48,324 bases of DNA from Nitrospira sp. (GCA_005116955.1 SWDI01000005.1:523895-572218), one strand, 5' to 3'. Shown: positions 17,607-26,404, counted from the stretch's first letter. The notes: generated by a model from the sequence alone, not told the origin. A program made the numbers and translations.

Positions 17607-18634
17607 CTCGAAACCGGCGCGGCAGTGAGCGGCACCGCCGCCCACGTCGCGCCGGCATCAGTGGAGCGATAGAGCCCACTGCCGTTCGTACCGGCGTAGA
17701 GTAGTTGCGGATGCTTCGGATTCATGGCTAGGGCGCGAATGTTCAGGGTTGTAATGCCCTGGTTCACCGCCTGCCAGGTCTTTCCACTATCCGAACTTTT
17801 CCATACCCCTTTCGGCCCACCGGCATAGAGCTGCGACGGCTCCGTGAGGTGGAGCAGAATGCTGCTGATAAAGGCATCGGGGAGGGATTCCCCGATCCGC
17901 TCCCATTGCTCACCTTTATTCGTGCTGCGAAAGAGCCCTTTCGTCGTTCCCGCATAGACGGTGTCAGAGTTCATTCGATCAATTTCAATGGCATTCACAC
18001 CCAACGCCATCGACGCCATCAACTCGCTCTCGGGAATTAACCCGTTGTTGATCCTTTTCCAGGACATCGCTCCATCCTCTGAGCGATACATCCCGCCCGT
18101 TGTTCCGCCGTACAGGGTGGTAGGGGATTTGGGATTCATGGCGATGGCCGTCACAATGTGAACTTCCTTCATCCCATTCATCCGTTCTTCCCATTCCCGG
18201 CCTGCATCTTTTGTGAAGAACACACCGACAGTCGTGGCGATATAGATCTTCTCGCTCACTGTCGGATGGAACACGAACTGATTCACGAACGAGACATGTT
18301 CCTTCAAGCCGACATTATGCGGCAGCCAATGTTGTCCGCCATCCGGACTTTTGTACACCGCGTCCCCCATGGTACCGGCATAGATCGTGGCAGGCAGGAG
18401 CGGATCAAGCGCGAGCGTCGTCACCCGGCGGGCACTGAAGCTCGGGAACCGCTCCCAGGTCCCACCGCCGTCACGGGACTTGTAGACCGCATCGTTCGTG
18501 GCGACATAGAGAATATTCACGTTGGTTGGGTGCAACGCGATTGAAACAACCGACTCGCTCTCCTTTTGGCAGCCGAGGGTGAAGAGCAAGAGCGAGAATA
18601 AGATCAATCTAATGGCGATACGAAACAGCGTCAT
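17600..18634 (-). CDS. Asp-box (BNR/YCF48-like) beta-propeller lipoprotein
   Basis: This 344-residue protein begins with a lipoprotein signal ending LFTLGC (C22). Seven Asp-box repeats follow, for example YKSRDGGGTWERF, YKSPDGGQHW, FFTKDAGREWEE, YRSEDGAMSWKRI, FRSTNKGEQWERI, WKSSDSGKTWQAV and YRSTDAGATWAAV, each preceded by an LYAGT-like strand. This is a complete seven-bladed propeller like those of YCF48/HCF136 and sialidase-like proteins, lacking sialidase catalytic residues. It is probably membrane-anchored and involved in protein assembly or binding. The ATG at 18634 is chosen over a TTG at 18676 because it begins the signal peptide exactly. Confidence 0.82.
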   Translation of the reverse strand: MTLFRIAIRLILFSLLLFTLGCQKESESVVSIALHPTNVNILYVATNDAVYKSRDGGGTWERFPSFSARRVTTLALDPLLPATIYAGTMGDAVYKSPDGGQHWLPHNVGLKEHVSFVNQFVFHPTVSEKIYIATTVGVFFTKDAGREWEERMNGMKEVHIVTAIAMNPKSPTTLYGGTTGGMYRSEDGAMSWKRINNGLIPESELMASMALGVNAIEIDRMNSDTVYAGTTKGLFRSTNKGEQWERIGESLPDAFISSILLHLTEPSQLYAGGPKGVWKSSDSGKTWQAVNQGITTLNIRALAMNPKHPQLLYAGTNGSGLYRSTDAGATWAAVPLTAAPVSSQ

Positions 18635-19061
18635 AGTTGTGGTGGGACGTAACCATAGCAACCAGATTGGAGTCAAGGCGAGACCCCGTGAAGGCTCCCA
18701 TCTTGCCTGTTATGCGCTATAAGGGTACAGTTCTGTCGAGGGATTTCGAATGAGTAAAAAGCTGACCAGCAAGGCCCCCCCCCAAATTCGAGTCCAAACG
18801 CGATCTGTGGCAAGAAGTCCTTGACGGCGTACGGGAGATCAAAACCAGGGGCGGAAAGCGGAAGCGCATTAAAGCCACGTCGTGCGTCGTTCAGAAATAG
18901 GGCTCAGAGAACAATTGCGACTCTTTCCAAGAAGAAATTTACAGTCAAGTCAGGGGTGAGCGAAACGGGATGCTCGCCCTCTACAATTGCACTGACCCGT
19001 ATTGGTTTGCTGGAGTAACGCATCGTGCTATTAGGCTCCAGACCTCAGACAGAGGCACCAG
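18635..19061. other. Intergenic region with antitoxin relic
   Basis: No intact gene is visible in these 427 bases. Most of the right half is a broken HigA-like reading frame, listed separately. The first 115 bases are a leader for the minus-strand propeller gene and show no clear promoter. Confidence 0.5.
18750..19018 (+). pseudogene. Broken HigA/XRE-type antitoxin gene with a poly-C frameshift
   Basis: From the ATG the frame reads MSKKLTSKAP, then meets a run of nine C (18775-18783) and stops early. With eight C the frame continues as KFESKRDLWQEVLDGVREIK and on to a stop at 18898. A second slip then gives TLSKKKFTVKSGVS and a tail ending TRIGLLE at 19018. The opening fits type II antitoxins of the HigA/XRE kind (ESKRDLWEEVxxGIxxIK, then LSQxxFAxLLGVS and a Pro-Ser-Gly-Ala-Ala-like tail). 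The helix-turn-helix is too damaged to function. No toxin is seen upstream. Confidence 0.5.
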
Positions 19062-20117
19062 ATGATAGATAGCCACCCCTGGCAACGTGGTCCACGAGAA
19101 CTATTCCAGTTTGCAATAACCGCCTACGCTAGCCCCGATGAGGCTGGTCGTCGTATTTCTTTTCTCTTAATTGATGTCTGCGTGGAAACCACGCTTCGAA
19201 CGTTTCTAGGGCTCCCAGTTAAGATTTCCGGTTCAGGGAAGGAATATTCGGATCTAAAGCAATATGCCAATGGAACTTTTCACAACCTGACAAAAGGAGT
19301 CGAAGCTGCTGCACCCGGGAGAATTCCCGATGACGAATTGCATCACCTTCGCTTCTATCACAATGTCAGAAACCGTCTTTATCACGAAGGTAATGGGATC
19401 ACAATTCCCGAAGAGCATGTTCGCGGATATGGCACTCTGGCAGCGAAGCTTCTCAAGGAACTCCTTGGAATTGATGGTCATGCCTTGCTTTCTCACGCAT
19501 GGAAGCAAGTTGATCCCACACAGTCGCACGCTCTCGATGAAATGCGCAGAGATTTGGAACGGGAGCTTGATCAATTCAAGCATGCCATCAATGCGGTAAT
19601 GGAAAAAATCGCGCCTAAAATGGTGTACCCAAGTACAATTCGTCGACTCAAAGAACTCGCTGATTTTACTATCACGACCTTTGGATCCGACCTGGGATCA
19701 TTTCGAGATCTCATCAATAAGAACCTTACAAATCAAAAGGCAAGGGAATGGCTCTTAAAGTTCTTGGCGGATGATCTCAGTTATGATTCCCCTCAGGTTA
19801 TCGCAAACAGTCAATTGATCATGGAACTTGCCAAGGACTCGACGGCCTTCTATTCGTTCCTGGTGGGAATGCAATTTGTTCCCATTGAGGATATTTCCAT
19901 GGACACCCTCGATCACTGGGATGATATTTCCTTTATTCAACAAGCTGAGTACAGCATTCTGGGAGTCTATGAGTCGGCCAAACACTTTTTTGAAATACTC
20001 CGTGACAAGCACTGGTTTGGCATGAGTGAGACGGAACTACTTGAACGGTGCAAAGATCTCCGAGACAAGCTGAAAATGATTTCACCAAAGGTAGCGGGGC
20101 TACACCTACCTAACTAA
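19062..20117 (+). CDS. HEPN-type domain protein of unknown function, possible defence gene
   Basis: The 351-residue protein has an N-terminal helical domain with RFYHNVRNRLYHEG, in which R103-x4-H108 matches the RxxxxH motif of HEPN ribonucleases and their inactive relatives. This is followed by a helix with LAAKLLKELLG. The middle has a charged helix (ALDEMRRDLERELDQFKHAINA). The C-terminal 170 residues are helical and unknown. HEPN proteins often act in toxin-antitoxin or abortive infection systems. The base composition is visibly lower in GC than the neighbours, and the gene sits beside an antitoxin relic, both signs of transfer. No partner such as an MNT antitoxin is adjacent. Function is inference. 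Confidence 0.7.
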   Translation: MIDSHPWQRGPRELFQFAITAYASPDEAGRRISFLLIDVCVETTLRTFLGLPVKISGSGKEYSDLKQYANGTFHNLTKGVEAAAPGRIPDDELHHLRFYHNVRNRLYHEGNGITIPEEHVRGYGTLAAKLLKELLGIDGHALLSHAWKQVDPTQSHALDEMRRDLERELDQFKHAINAVMEKIAPKMVYPSTIRRLKELADFTITTFGSDLGSFRDLINKNLTNQKAREWLLKFLADDLSYDSPQVIANSQLIMELAKDSTAFYSFLVGMQFVPIEDISMDTLDHWDDISFIQQAEYSILGVYESAKHFFEILRDKHWFGMSETELLERCKDLRDKLKMISPKVAGLHLPN

Positions 20118-20224
20118 CCGCTAGAGCTTGTGGCATCGTCGAGAAAAGCTTAAGACGGGATTACATGCAAGGATCTTGATAGCCGCTACGGCTAGAGCGG
20201 CCGCTTAGACACTCCTAAACCATC

Positions 20225-20674
20225 ATGAGCATCTACGCGACACTCTGGCGTCTGAAGTTCCCGCGGCATGGGGACGTCCACACCGGATGCAAATGGGTTG
20301 AAGTAACGGCGCAAGGAGTGCCACCCCACATTGGCTCTTCGACACCGGGACTCGGTAATGAGGACGGAGACCCGTATGCCGATTTCCTGCCTCCAGCCGT
20401 TGTCACGGATGAGGACGGTGATGCCGAATTTATGCGCGCAGTCGTGATCATCACCGAGGAGACGGTGAAGGGCACCGCACGACATCCGCAAGAGTATTCA
20501 AACCCCCTCCTGATGCTTGACGGGAAACAATACGCGAGCATGACGTTCGACGAACTTCATAACCGCATTTGCGATGCACTGCGCGGTGCTCAACCGCGAC
20601 TGACTATCGAAACAATCGATTCGGATGGTCGGCATTCGCTCCATTTCGAAGATGGAACGTCTCGCGACTTGTGA
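20225..20674 (+). CDS. Conserved unknown 149-residue protein
   Basis: The soluble acidic protein opens with MSIYATLWRLKFPRHGD, followed by WVEVTAQGVPPHIG, GDPYADFLPPAVV and EYSNPLLMLDGKQYASM. I have an impression of similar proteins in many bacteria, often near mobile DNA, but know of no function. Regular strand-loop composition suggests a small beta-rich fold. It is preceded by a short GC-rich palindrome (AGCCG/CGGCT near 20180-20192). It follows the HEPN gene by 107 bases and may belong to the same transferred patch. Confidence 0.65.
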   Translation: MSIYATLWRLKFPRHGDVHTGCKWVEVTAQGVPPHIGSSTPGLGNEDGDPYADFLPPAVVTDEDGDAEFMRAVVIITEETVKGTARHPQEYSNPLLMLDGKQYASMTFDELHNRICDALRGAQPRLTIETIDSDGRHSLHFEDGTSRDL

Positions 20675-20883
20675 GAAGGCAGACGTTGACCCTCAGAAAA
20701 TTGGTGGTCGAGCCAGACATTGTTCGTATCTAGACAGCACCACTACTTCTGCCCTTCTCCACTGCCCTCTCCAGAAAATAGATATTACGGTTGTCTGCGA
20801 TGAGTCGCGAACAGCAGCTTATGATGGACTCGCGATCGTCTTATATCTGCTAGGATACTCAATCCATCCTTTGGGGAGACGCA

Positions 20884-21657
20884 GTGGAACTATTCGTCGT
20901 GTGCGTCGCGGCATTGTTGGCTTCGGGCCTCACGCTGTTTTCAGGATTTGGGCTCGGCACGCTGCTGATGCCGGTGGTCGCCCTCTTCTTCCCGCTGGAC
21001 CTAGCGATTGCGATGACGGCCATGGTCCATTTGGCGAACAACCTCTTCAAGATTGGACTGCTCGGCAGAAAGGCGGATTATTCTCTGCTGCTGAAGTTCG
21101 GGTTACCTGCGGTTGCGGCGGCCTTTGTAGGTGCGGCATTGCTGACGTTTCTAGGTGAACTCAAACCGATCTACGAATACCATGCGCTTGGCGGCAATCG
21201 GCAGGTGTCGGTACTCAAGCTCATCATCGGCGTCCTTATTATTTCTTTCGTGGTCTTGGAACGCTCTCCCACCTTCTCAAAGGCGGCGCTCGATCAAAAA
21301 TGGCTTCCGCTTGGCGGCGTAATCAGTGGGTTTTTCGGCGGATTGTCGGGGCATCAAGGCGCTTTCCGCAGCATGTTTCTGAGCAAGGTTGGCCTTGAGG
21401 AAGAAACCTTTGTCGCCACAGGAGTCGTCCTTGCTGTTATGGTCGATCTGTCTCGCATGGTCATATACGGTGTCAGCGTCTCAGCTCATAGTGATGCCGT
21501 TGAGTGGCCGTTGGTTATCGGTGCCAGCATCTCTGCCTTTGCCGGGGCATACGTCGGGGCACAGATGCTCAAGAAGGTCACGCTCCAATCGGTCCAGTTG
21601 ATGGTCTCGGCTCTGTTGATTGTGGTCGGCTGTGGGCTGATCGCGGGTGTCTTGTGA
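20884..21657 (+). CDS. TauE/SafE family membrane permease
   Basis: This 257-residue inner membrane protein has about eight hydrophobic helices and the family glycine motifs: SGFGLGTLLMPVVALFFP near the N-terminus and the repeat-half counterpart GVISGFFGGLSGHQGAFRSMFL. TauE/SafE (DUF81) proteins export or import small organic or sulfur anions such as sulfite, sulfoacetate or sulfonates; the substrate here is unknown. The GTG start has a good GGGGAG ribosome binding site. It converges on the AttH-like gene with only 21 bases between stops. Confidence 0.85.
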   Translation: MELFVVCVAALLASGLTLFSGFGLGTLLMPVVALFFPLDLAIAMTAMVHLANNLFKIGLLGRKADYSLLLKFGLPAVAAAFVGAALLTFLGELKPIYEYHALGGNRQVSVLKLIIGVLIISFVVLERSPTFSKAALDQKWLPLGGVISGFFGGLSGHQGAFRSMFLSKVGLEEETFVATGVVLAVMVDLSRMVIYGVSVSAHSDAVEWPLVIGASISAFAGAYVGAQMLKKVTLQSVQLMVSALLIVVGCGLIAGVL

Positions 21658-21678
21658 CTCGACTATGCGGCCTTTCTC

Positions 21679-22842
21679 CTACATCTTGAGCCGCTCAGCG
21701 TAACCCGTTAACTCGACGTAGCCTTGGCCTTTGATTGGCCGACCTTGTTTGGTCCCTGTCACAGCCACGGCTCCTTCCCAATAGGAGACCTTGGTGCTGC
21801 GCGAGGTGCGTAGTTCCTGATCCGCGAGCAGCGGCGTGACATCCAGCACTAGGCCGAGCGACGGGAATGTCAGCTTCCATCGGCTGGGATACGTGGCCTT
21901 GCTCTCAGGGCTGGTCCAAGTGCCGGTCGATTCGATCTGAAAGTCTGTCATCTCAAGGTGTCGAGTGCGTCCATCCGGCGACACGGCGGTCCCGCTGGAC
22001 GCCAGATCGGACGAGCCATCTTTCCGCCGCATCCGATACAACATGAGCTCGGTGTCGTCTTCCAACTGGATGCTGAACCAGTCCCATCCGACTTGATCCG
22101 TCCCGAGTTCGGCCGACCCGAATTCATGGTCCATCCAGGTGAGACCAGTCACTTCGAACTGTTCGCCGTCGATCGTCAGGCTACCCGTTGTCACGAGTCT
22201 GGTAAACGAATAGTAGTGCGAGGCTTGACTGACATCTTTCCCTTTTCGGCTGATACCTGCTGCGCCGTGGGTGACGAGAGGCTTGGCCGGTTGGAGTGTG
22301 AGGGCGAGCGAATGGGTTTCGTCGTGGGCGATCACGGTATGAGATCCGGTCGAGTCCGTGGCAGCCTCCGCGCGCCAATCATCGATCCAGACGCGAAGTT
22401 GCGATTCGTCGGCACCGGCCTTCCCCAACCCCTCCCGACTGAGTTTTTCCGAGAAGTGAAATCGCTTCCCGTTGATATCGGTCACGGCAAAGTGGGCCAG
22501 ATATAGGTGGCTAATCGACCATTTCGACGGTAGCGTCTTGATTCGGTCAGGCGGGACACCACGGCGAAAGAAGGTCAACTCAAAGCCGAACGACCGGCCG
22601 TTCTTCGACTGCAGATGGCCTGTGTAGTACCACCACTCGGTTCGATAGCGGGCATGCGATCCATGGTCTCTGGGAAACTCGTACCGATAGCCGGCAGTCG
22701 CCGGTTGAAATGGTACGGAAGCCGGACTTGCGGCGAATACCATCGACACAGTCACGCTCAGCAAGACAGGGACTACCATGAGGATCCGTCCCCAGTCTGT
22801 CAGACGCTGTCTTGCATCGTCAGCCGATCGTAAGTGGATCAC
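21679..22842 (-). CDS. Secreted AttH/CrtC-like lipocalin-domain protein
   Basis: The 387-residue protein has a hydrophobic export signal (about 20-38, ending VFAAS). It contains the hallmark YEFPRDHGSHARYRTEWWYYTG, TFFRRGVPP, AHFAVTDINGKRFHF, and the second-half GLTWMDHEFGS followed by GWDWFSIQLEDDTELMLYRMR. These define the AttH/carotenoid 1,2-hydratase-like fold, a tandem lipocalin. Members with a signal peptide are often annotated as predicted secreted hydrolases; true CrtC activity is unlikely without a carotenoid gene nearby. In several bacteria this family is linked to attEFG-type ABC exporters; here the nearest ABC genes are divergent and of another type. Confidence 0.83.
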   Translation of the reverse strand: MIHLRSADDARQRLTDWGRILMVVPVLLSVTVSMVFAASPASVPFQPATAGYRYEFPRDHGSHARYRTEWWYYTGHLQSKNGRSFGFELTFFRRGVPPDRIKTLPSKWSISHLYLAHFAVTDINGKRFHFSEKLSREGLGKAGADESQLRVWIDDWRAEAATDSTGSHTVIAHDETHSLALTLQPAKPLVTHGAAGISRKGKDVSQASHYYSFTRLVTTGSLTIDGEQFEVTGLTWMDHEFGSAELGTDQVGWDWFSIQLEDDTELMLYRMRRKDGSSDLASSGTAVSPDGRTRHLEMTDFQIESTGTWTSPESKATYPSRWKLTFPSLGLVLDVTPLLADQELRTSRSTKVSYWEGAVAVTGTKQGRPIKGQGYVELTGYAERLKM

Positions 22843-22957
22843 GTAACCTGAGCCCTCCCGTTGTATCGGTTATACCACGCGTCCAACCCATGAACCAATC
22901 GACTGTCTCAGAGCGATGTTTTGTATTTTCCCACGACTCGTCATCGAGCAAACGGCG

Positions 22958-22987
22958 TTGACAATTTTCACACGTGTCAGCTATCGT
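22958..22987 (+). promoter_or_regulatory. Promoter-like element just before the Lon-N gene
   Basis: A perfect TTGACA and TATCGT are separated by 18 bases. The expected transcription start would fall at or next to the ATG at 22993. This implies either leaderless translation or a start further downstream. Confidence 0.4.
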
Positions 22988-22992
22988 GAGCC

Positions 22993-23682
22993 ATGCAGAC
23001 TGATCATGAGCGGGGGCCGTCTGATCGGAGTTCGTCCAAACATGTCGAACCGTTTCCAATTCCCGATCGCCTTCCGGTGTTTCCATTACCCAACGTCGTC
23101 TTTTTTCCCAGGACGTATCTGCCGCTCCACATTTTTGAACCACGCTATCGCCAGATGATCGCTGATGTGACAATGGGTGGTCAATGTATTGCCATGGCGC
23201 TGCTGAAAGAAGGATGGGAGCCGGACTACTATGGGAATCCGGCAATCTATCCCGCGCTATGCATCGGACGGATCGTGAGTGTGCAACCCTTACCGGACGG
23301 GCGCTCCAACATCTTGTTGCAAGGGCTCGAACGGTGCGAGATTTCCGAAGAACACTTCGACAAGTCCTATCGCGAAGCGACGATTCAGGTCACGCCCATG
23401 TGCTCCAACGTGGGGCTGGCCAAAGGCGTTCGGCGAGCGCTGATCGATGTGCTTGGCCGGTACCTTCAGGCGAGAGAAGATAGTGCGGCGTGGCAAGGGT
23501 TCTTTCGCGAAGAAGTCAGTGATGAAGTCTTGGTCAATACTCTCTCAACCTATTTGGACTGTACCCCCTTGGAAAAACAATTTTTGCTGGAAGCGGACGG
23601 GCTCCACCAACGAGCTCGTCGATTGAACGATCTGGTTCAATTCATGCTCCACGAACCTCACGGCATAAAGGGCTTGGACTAA
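22993..23682 (+). CDS. Stand-alone Lon N-terminal substrate-binding domain protein
   Basis: The 229-residue protein carries only the Lon protease N-terminal (LAN/PUA-like) domain, with LPVFPLPNVVFFPRTYLPLHIFEPRYRQM at 27-55 and IGRIVSVQPLPDGRSNILLQG further on, ending in a helical segment. It has no ATPase or protease part. Such proteins probably bind unfolded polypeptides or act as adaptors. No ribosome binding site precedes the ATG. The stop is immediately followed by the start of the ABC ATPase gene, so the three genes to 25443 look like one operon, although a functional link between Lon-N and an exporter is not established. Confidence 0.85.
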   Translation: MQTDHERGPSDRSSSKHVEPFPIPDRLPVFPLPNVVFFPRTYLPLHIFEPRYRQMIADVTMGGQCIAMALLKEGWEPDYYGNPAIYPALCIGRIVSVQPLPDGRSNILLQGLERCEISEEHFDKSYREATIQVTPMCSNVGLAKGVRRALIDVLGRYLQAREDSAAWQGFFREEVSDEVLVNTLSTYLDCTPLEKQFLLEADGLHQRARRLNDLVQFMLHEPHGIKGLD

Positions 23683-24654
23683 ATGGATCGGACCATCGCA
23701 ATCGACGTCAGCCATCTGAGCAAAACCTATGACAGCTATAGGGCTGTCGATGACCTCTCGTTCCAGGTCTACGCAGGAGAGATTTTTGGCCTGCTGGGAC
23801 CGAACGGCGCGGGCAAGAGCACCACTCTTCGCACCCTCATCACCTTGCTGCACCCAACATCGGGCACGGCGACGGTCATGGGGTACGATACGGTACGCGA
23901 TGCGGACAAGGTTCGGACCCTCATCGGGTACGTGCCCCAAGAACGCGCGATCGACCGGTTCCTCACCGGACGTGAACACTTACAATTGCTGGGCGCGCTT
24001 TATCATCTGACGAAAGAAGAAGCGGCCAAACGCATCGCCGAACTGCTCACACTGGTCGAACTGGAGGCCCATGCGGACCGGCCGGCCAAGACCTATTCCG
24101 GTGGGATGAAGCGCAAGCTCGATATCGCCTGTGGATTGCTGCCCAACCCCAAAGTCTTGTTTCTTGACGAGCCCACACTCGGCCTTGACGTACAAAGCCG
24201 TCTCCGGATTTGGGAGTACGTTCGAATGCTCAAAGCCCGTGGGATGACGATTGTGATGACGACCAACTATCTGGATGAGGCCGATCAACTCTGCGATCGA
24301 CTCGCGATTATCGATGGGGGTAAGATCAAAACGCTAGGCTCACCAGTCGAGCTCAAAATTGCCCTCGGTGGGGACATTGTGTCCCTGACCTTGAAAGAGA
24401 CGGACCGGATTCATTCGTTAGAGTCCGCGCTCAAAGATCGGCCTGCGATCAAGGCCGTGCGGGCAACCACCAAGGGTTTGGATATCAGAGTGGAATCCCC
24501 TGAAAAAGCATTGCCCACCATTCTCGAATCGGCCAATCGATTAGGTTGTAACATCGAGTTTATTCAATATAACCGTCCGCGCTTGGACGATGTGTTCATC
24601 GCACATACGGGACGGGCCATCACCGAATCTATCCCGGAATCCGAGACGGTATAA
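23683..24654 (+). CDS. ABC transporter ATP-binding protein, DrrA-type
   Basis: This 323-residue ATPase has Walker A LLGPNGAGKSTT, the signature YSGGMKRKLD, Walker B VLFLDEPTLGLD, and the switch histidine region replaced by MTTNYLDEADQLC. A C-terminal domain of about 90 residues (from about 230) matches the daunorubicin-resistance DrrA family. It should power an ABC-2 exporter for a lipid, drug or polysaccharide. The ATG follows the Lon-N stop with no gap. The permease gene is 9 bases downstream. Confidence 0.92.
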   Translation: MDRTIAIDVSHLSKTYDSYRAVDDLSFQVYAGEIFGLLGPNGAGKSTTLRTLITLLHPTSGTATVMGYDTVRDADKVRTLIGYVPQERAIDRFLTGREHLQLLGALYHLTKEEAAKRIAELLTLVELEAHADRPAKTYSGGMKRKLDIACGLLPNPKVLFLDEPTLGLDVQSRLRIWEYVRMLKARGMTIVMTTNYLDEADQLCDRLAIIDGGKIKTLGSPVELKIALGGDIVSLTLKETDRIHSLESALKDRPAIKAVRATTKGLDIRVESPEKALPTILESANRLGCNIEFIQYNRPRLDDVFIAHTGRAITESIPESETV

Positions 24655-24663
24655 AGGAGTCAT

Positions 24664-25443
24664 GTGGCGCACTACTGGCAAGAAATCAGCGCGTTGACGA
24701 TGCGGTGGGTTCGGCGATTGAGCCGGGAAAAATTCAGCATGCTGTTCACCTTGGTGCAGCCGATGCTGTTCTGGCTTATCTTCTTCGGAAACCTGTTTCA
24801 ACGGGCCGCGGACACACAGGTCACGCAGGCTCCCAACTACATCAGCTTCCTCGCGGCCGGGGTCGTCGTTATGACGGTCTTGAACAATGGCTTGGCCGGC
24901 GGAGTCGATCTGCTGTTCGACAAGGAAAACGGGTTCCTCGAGCGGTTGATGTCCACGCCGATCCATCGATCTTCCGTCATTCTGAGCCGCTTCATCTTCG
25001 TGATGGCGATCACGTCGATGCAGGTCCTCGTGATTCTCGGCGTGGCGTACCTCTTTGGCGTTCAACCTGCGACAGGTATTCTCGGCGTGGCGATGATCTT
25101 GCTGATCGGCATGATGTTCGGGGTCGGCCTGACGGCCATTTCCATGGCCATGGCCTTCTCCGTGAAAAGTCACGGTGATTTCTTTTCCGTCTTGGGATTT
25201 CTTTCGCTGCCGATGATTTTCCTCAGTTCCGCGCTGGTCCCGCTGACGGCGATGCCGGGCTGGATGAGTTTTCTGGCGCAATTCAACCCGATGACGTGGG
25301 CGATCGATGCCGTGCGGCCGTTAATTCTGTCCGGCTGGACTGAAGCCTTGCCGCATGTCGGAATGGTGGTCTTGGTCATGCTGGTGTTCGATGCCCTCTG
25401 TCTGTACGGCGGGGCCAAGGCGTTCCGCCGTGCCATGGGGTAA
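24664..25443 (+). CDS. ABC-2 type transporter permease
   Basis: The 259-residue protein has six hydrophobic helices in the ABC-2 pattern and the typical LAAGVVVMTVLNNGL and FLSSALVPLTAMPGWMSFLAQFNPMTWAIDAVR segments. The latter carries the conserved NPMTWAIDAVR end motif of DrrB-type permeases. It is the membrane partner of the ATPase just upstream, presumably as a dimer. The GTG start has a strong AAAGGAG ribosome binding site. Substrate is unknown. Confidence 0.92.
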   Translation: MAHYWQEISALTMRWVRRLSREKFSMLFTLVQPMLFWLIFFGNLFQRAADTQVTQAPNYISFLAAGVVVMTVLNNGLAGGVDLLFDKENGFLERLMSTPIHRSSVILSRFIFVMAITSMQVLVILGVAYLFGVQPATGILGVAMILLIGMMFGVGLTAISMAMAFSVKSHGDFFSVLGFLSLPMIFLSSALVPLTAMPGWMSFLAQFNPMTWAIDAVRPLILSGWTEALPHVGMVVLVMLVFDALCLYGGAKAFRRAMG

Positions 25444-25546
25444 CCTCACCCCGAACCGTGGATCGCTTGACTGACGACAGAATCCGTCAGATCATGATCT
25501 CAATGTCTCCAGACGTCAGCCTGAGCGCGACGGAGAGTCGAAGGAG

Positions 25547-26404
25547 ATGATGCCGGAGAATCAAATTCGTGCGCTGATTCGCCTGTTGTCCGATGAGGAC
25601 GACCGAATTGTCCGTACCATCAGCGGAAGGCTCATCGATATTGGCCCGTCGGCCGTCCCGCTTCTCCAGGAGGCGGAAATTGAGCAACCTGAAATGGCCG
25701 ATCGGATCGCGTCCGTCCTAGAGGAAATCCGAGGCAGCAAGCTGGAGGATGAACTGGCGAGCCTGACGTCCCTCACGGACGACGCGATGAGCCTCGAAGC
25801 CGGCGCCTTCCTGATCGCCCGCTATGCCTATCCCGCGCTCGATGTCGCTCGCTATCGTGAACAGCTCGATACCATGGCAGATGAAGTTCGAGCGCGGATT
25901 GGCTATCGAGCGTCCGGTGAAGAGGCGGTCAACGCACTCAACCGGTACCTGTTCACCGAACAAGGGTTTAAGGGAAACACTAAAAACTACTATGAAATTG
26001 AGAACAGCTACGTCAACTGCGTCATGGATCGGCGAGTCGGCATCCCCATCAGCTTGTCAGCCGTCTATCTCTTGATCGGACAGCGTTTGGCACTCCCGCT
26101 GTATGGCGTCGGCATGCCGGGGCATTTCTTGGTGAAGTACGAGTCTGATCGCTATAAAATTTTCATCGACTGCTTCAACGGTGGAGCCTTGCTAACCGAA
26201 AAAAACTGCGCTCGTTTTCTGACCGAGGCCGGATACGGGTTTGATGAGAAGTATCTGCAAAAAAGTCCGGTTCAAGCGATTCTGTCCCGCATGATCAAGA
26301 ACCTGTTGGCGATCTACTCCAAGTCGGGGGAAGAAGGAAAGACCGCTCGCCTGACAAAATTCATCGAGATCCTCGGCGGGGCTCCCCGCGAAGAAGGACT
26401 TTAG
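25547..26404 (+). CDS. SirB1 family protein (transglutaminase-like core 2)
   Basis: The 285-residue protein begins with a HEAT-like helical section (about 1-60), then the SirB1 domain: EEAVNALNRYLFTEQGFKGN, YYEIENSYVNCVMDRRVGIPISLS, and YGVGMPGHFLVKY with the conserved C and H of the transglutaminase-like fold. The end resembles the short helical-repeat tail of SirB1/YchA. Function is not known; these proteins occur beside translation or envelope genes. Two ATG codons lie in tandem with AAGGAG touching the first, so the second (25550) may be used. A palindromic element abuts its stop directly. Confidence 0.85.
   Translation: MMPENQIRALIRLLSDEDDRIVRTISGRLIDIGPSAVPLLQEAEIEQPEMADRIASVLEEIRGSKLEDELASLTSLTDDAMSLEAGAFLIARYAYPALDVARYREQLDTMADEVRARIGYRASGEEAVNALNRYLFTEQGFKGNTKNYYEIENSYVNCVMDRRVGIPISLSAVYLLIGQRLALPLYGVGMPGHFLVKYESDRYKIFIDCFNGGALLTEKNCARFLTEAGYGFDEKYLQKSPVQAILSRMIKNLLAIYSKSGEEGKTARLTKFIEILGGAPREEGL

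Noticed and set aside
20625-21158. 177-codon frame overlapping the TauE-like gene
   Set aside because: Its first half covers the spacer and its second half is an out-of-frame copy of the permease; composition is Arg/Cys-rich and unlike a protein.
22820-23245. 141-codon minus-strand frame over the Lon-N gene start
   Set aside because: It overlaps a clear Lon-N domain gene and the AttH-like gene start, and its product has no recognisable pattern. It does contain a CENCQRR segment, but this is not enough.
24541-25281. 246-codon open frame antisense to the ABC genes
   Set aside because: Its product is a His/Arg/Gln-rich low-complexity string with no fold; it mirrors codon bias of the real permease gene on the other strand.
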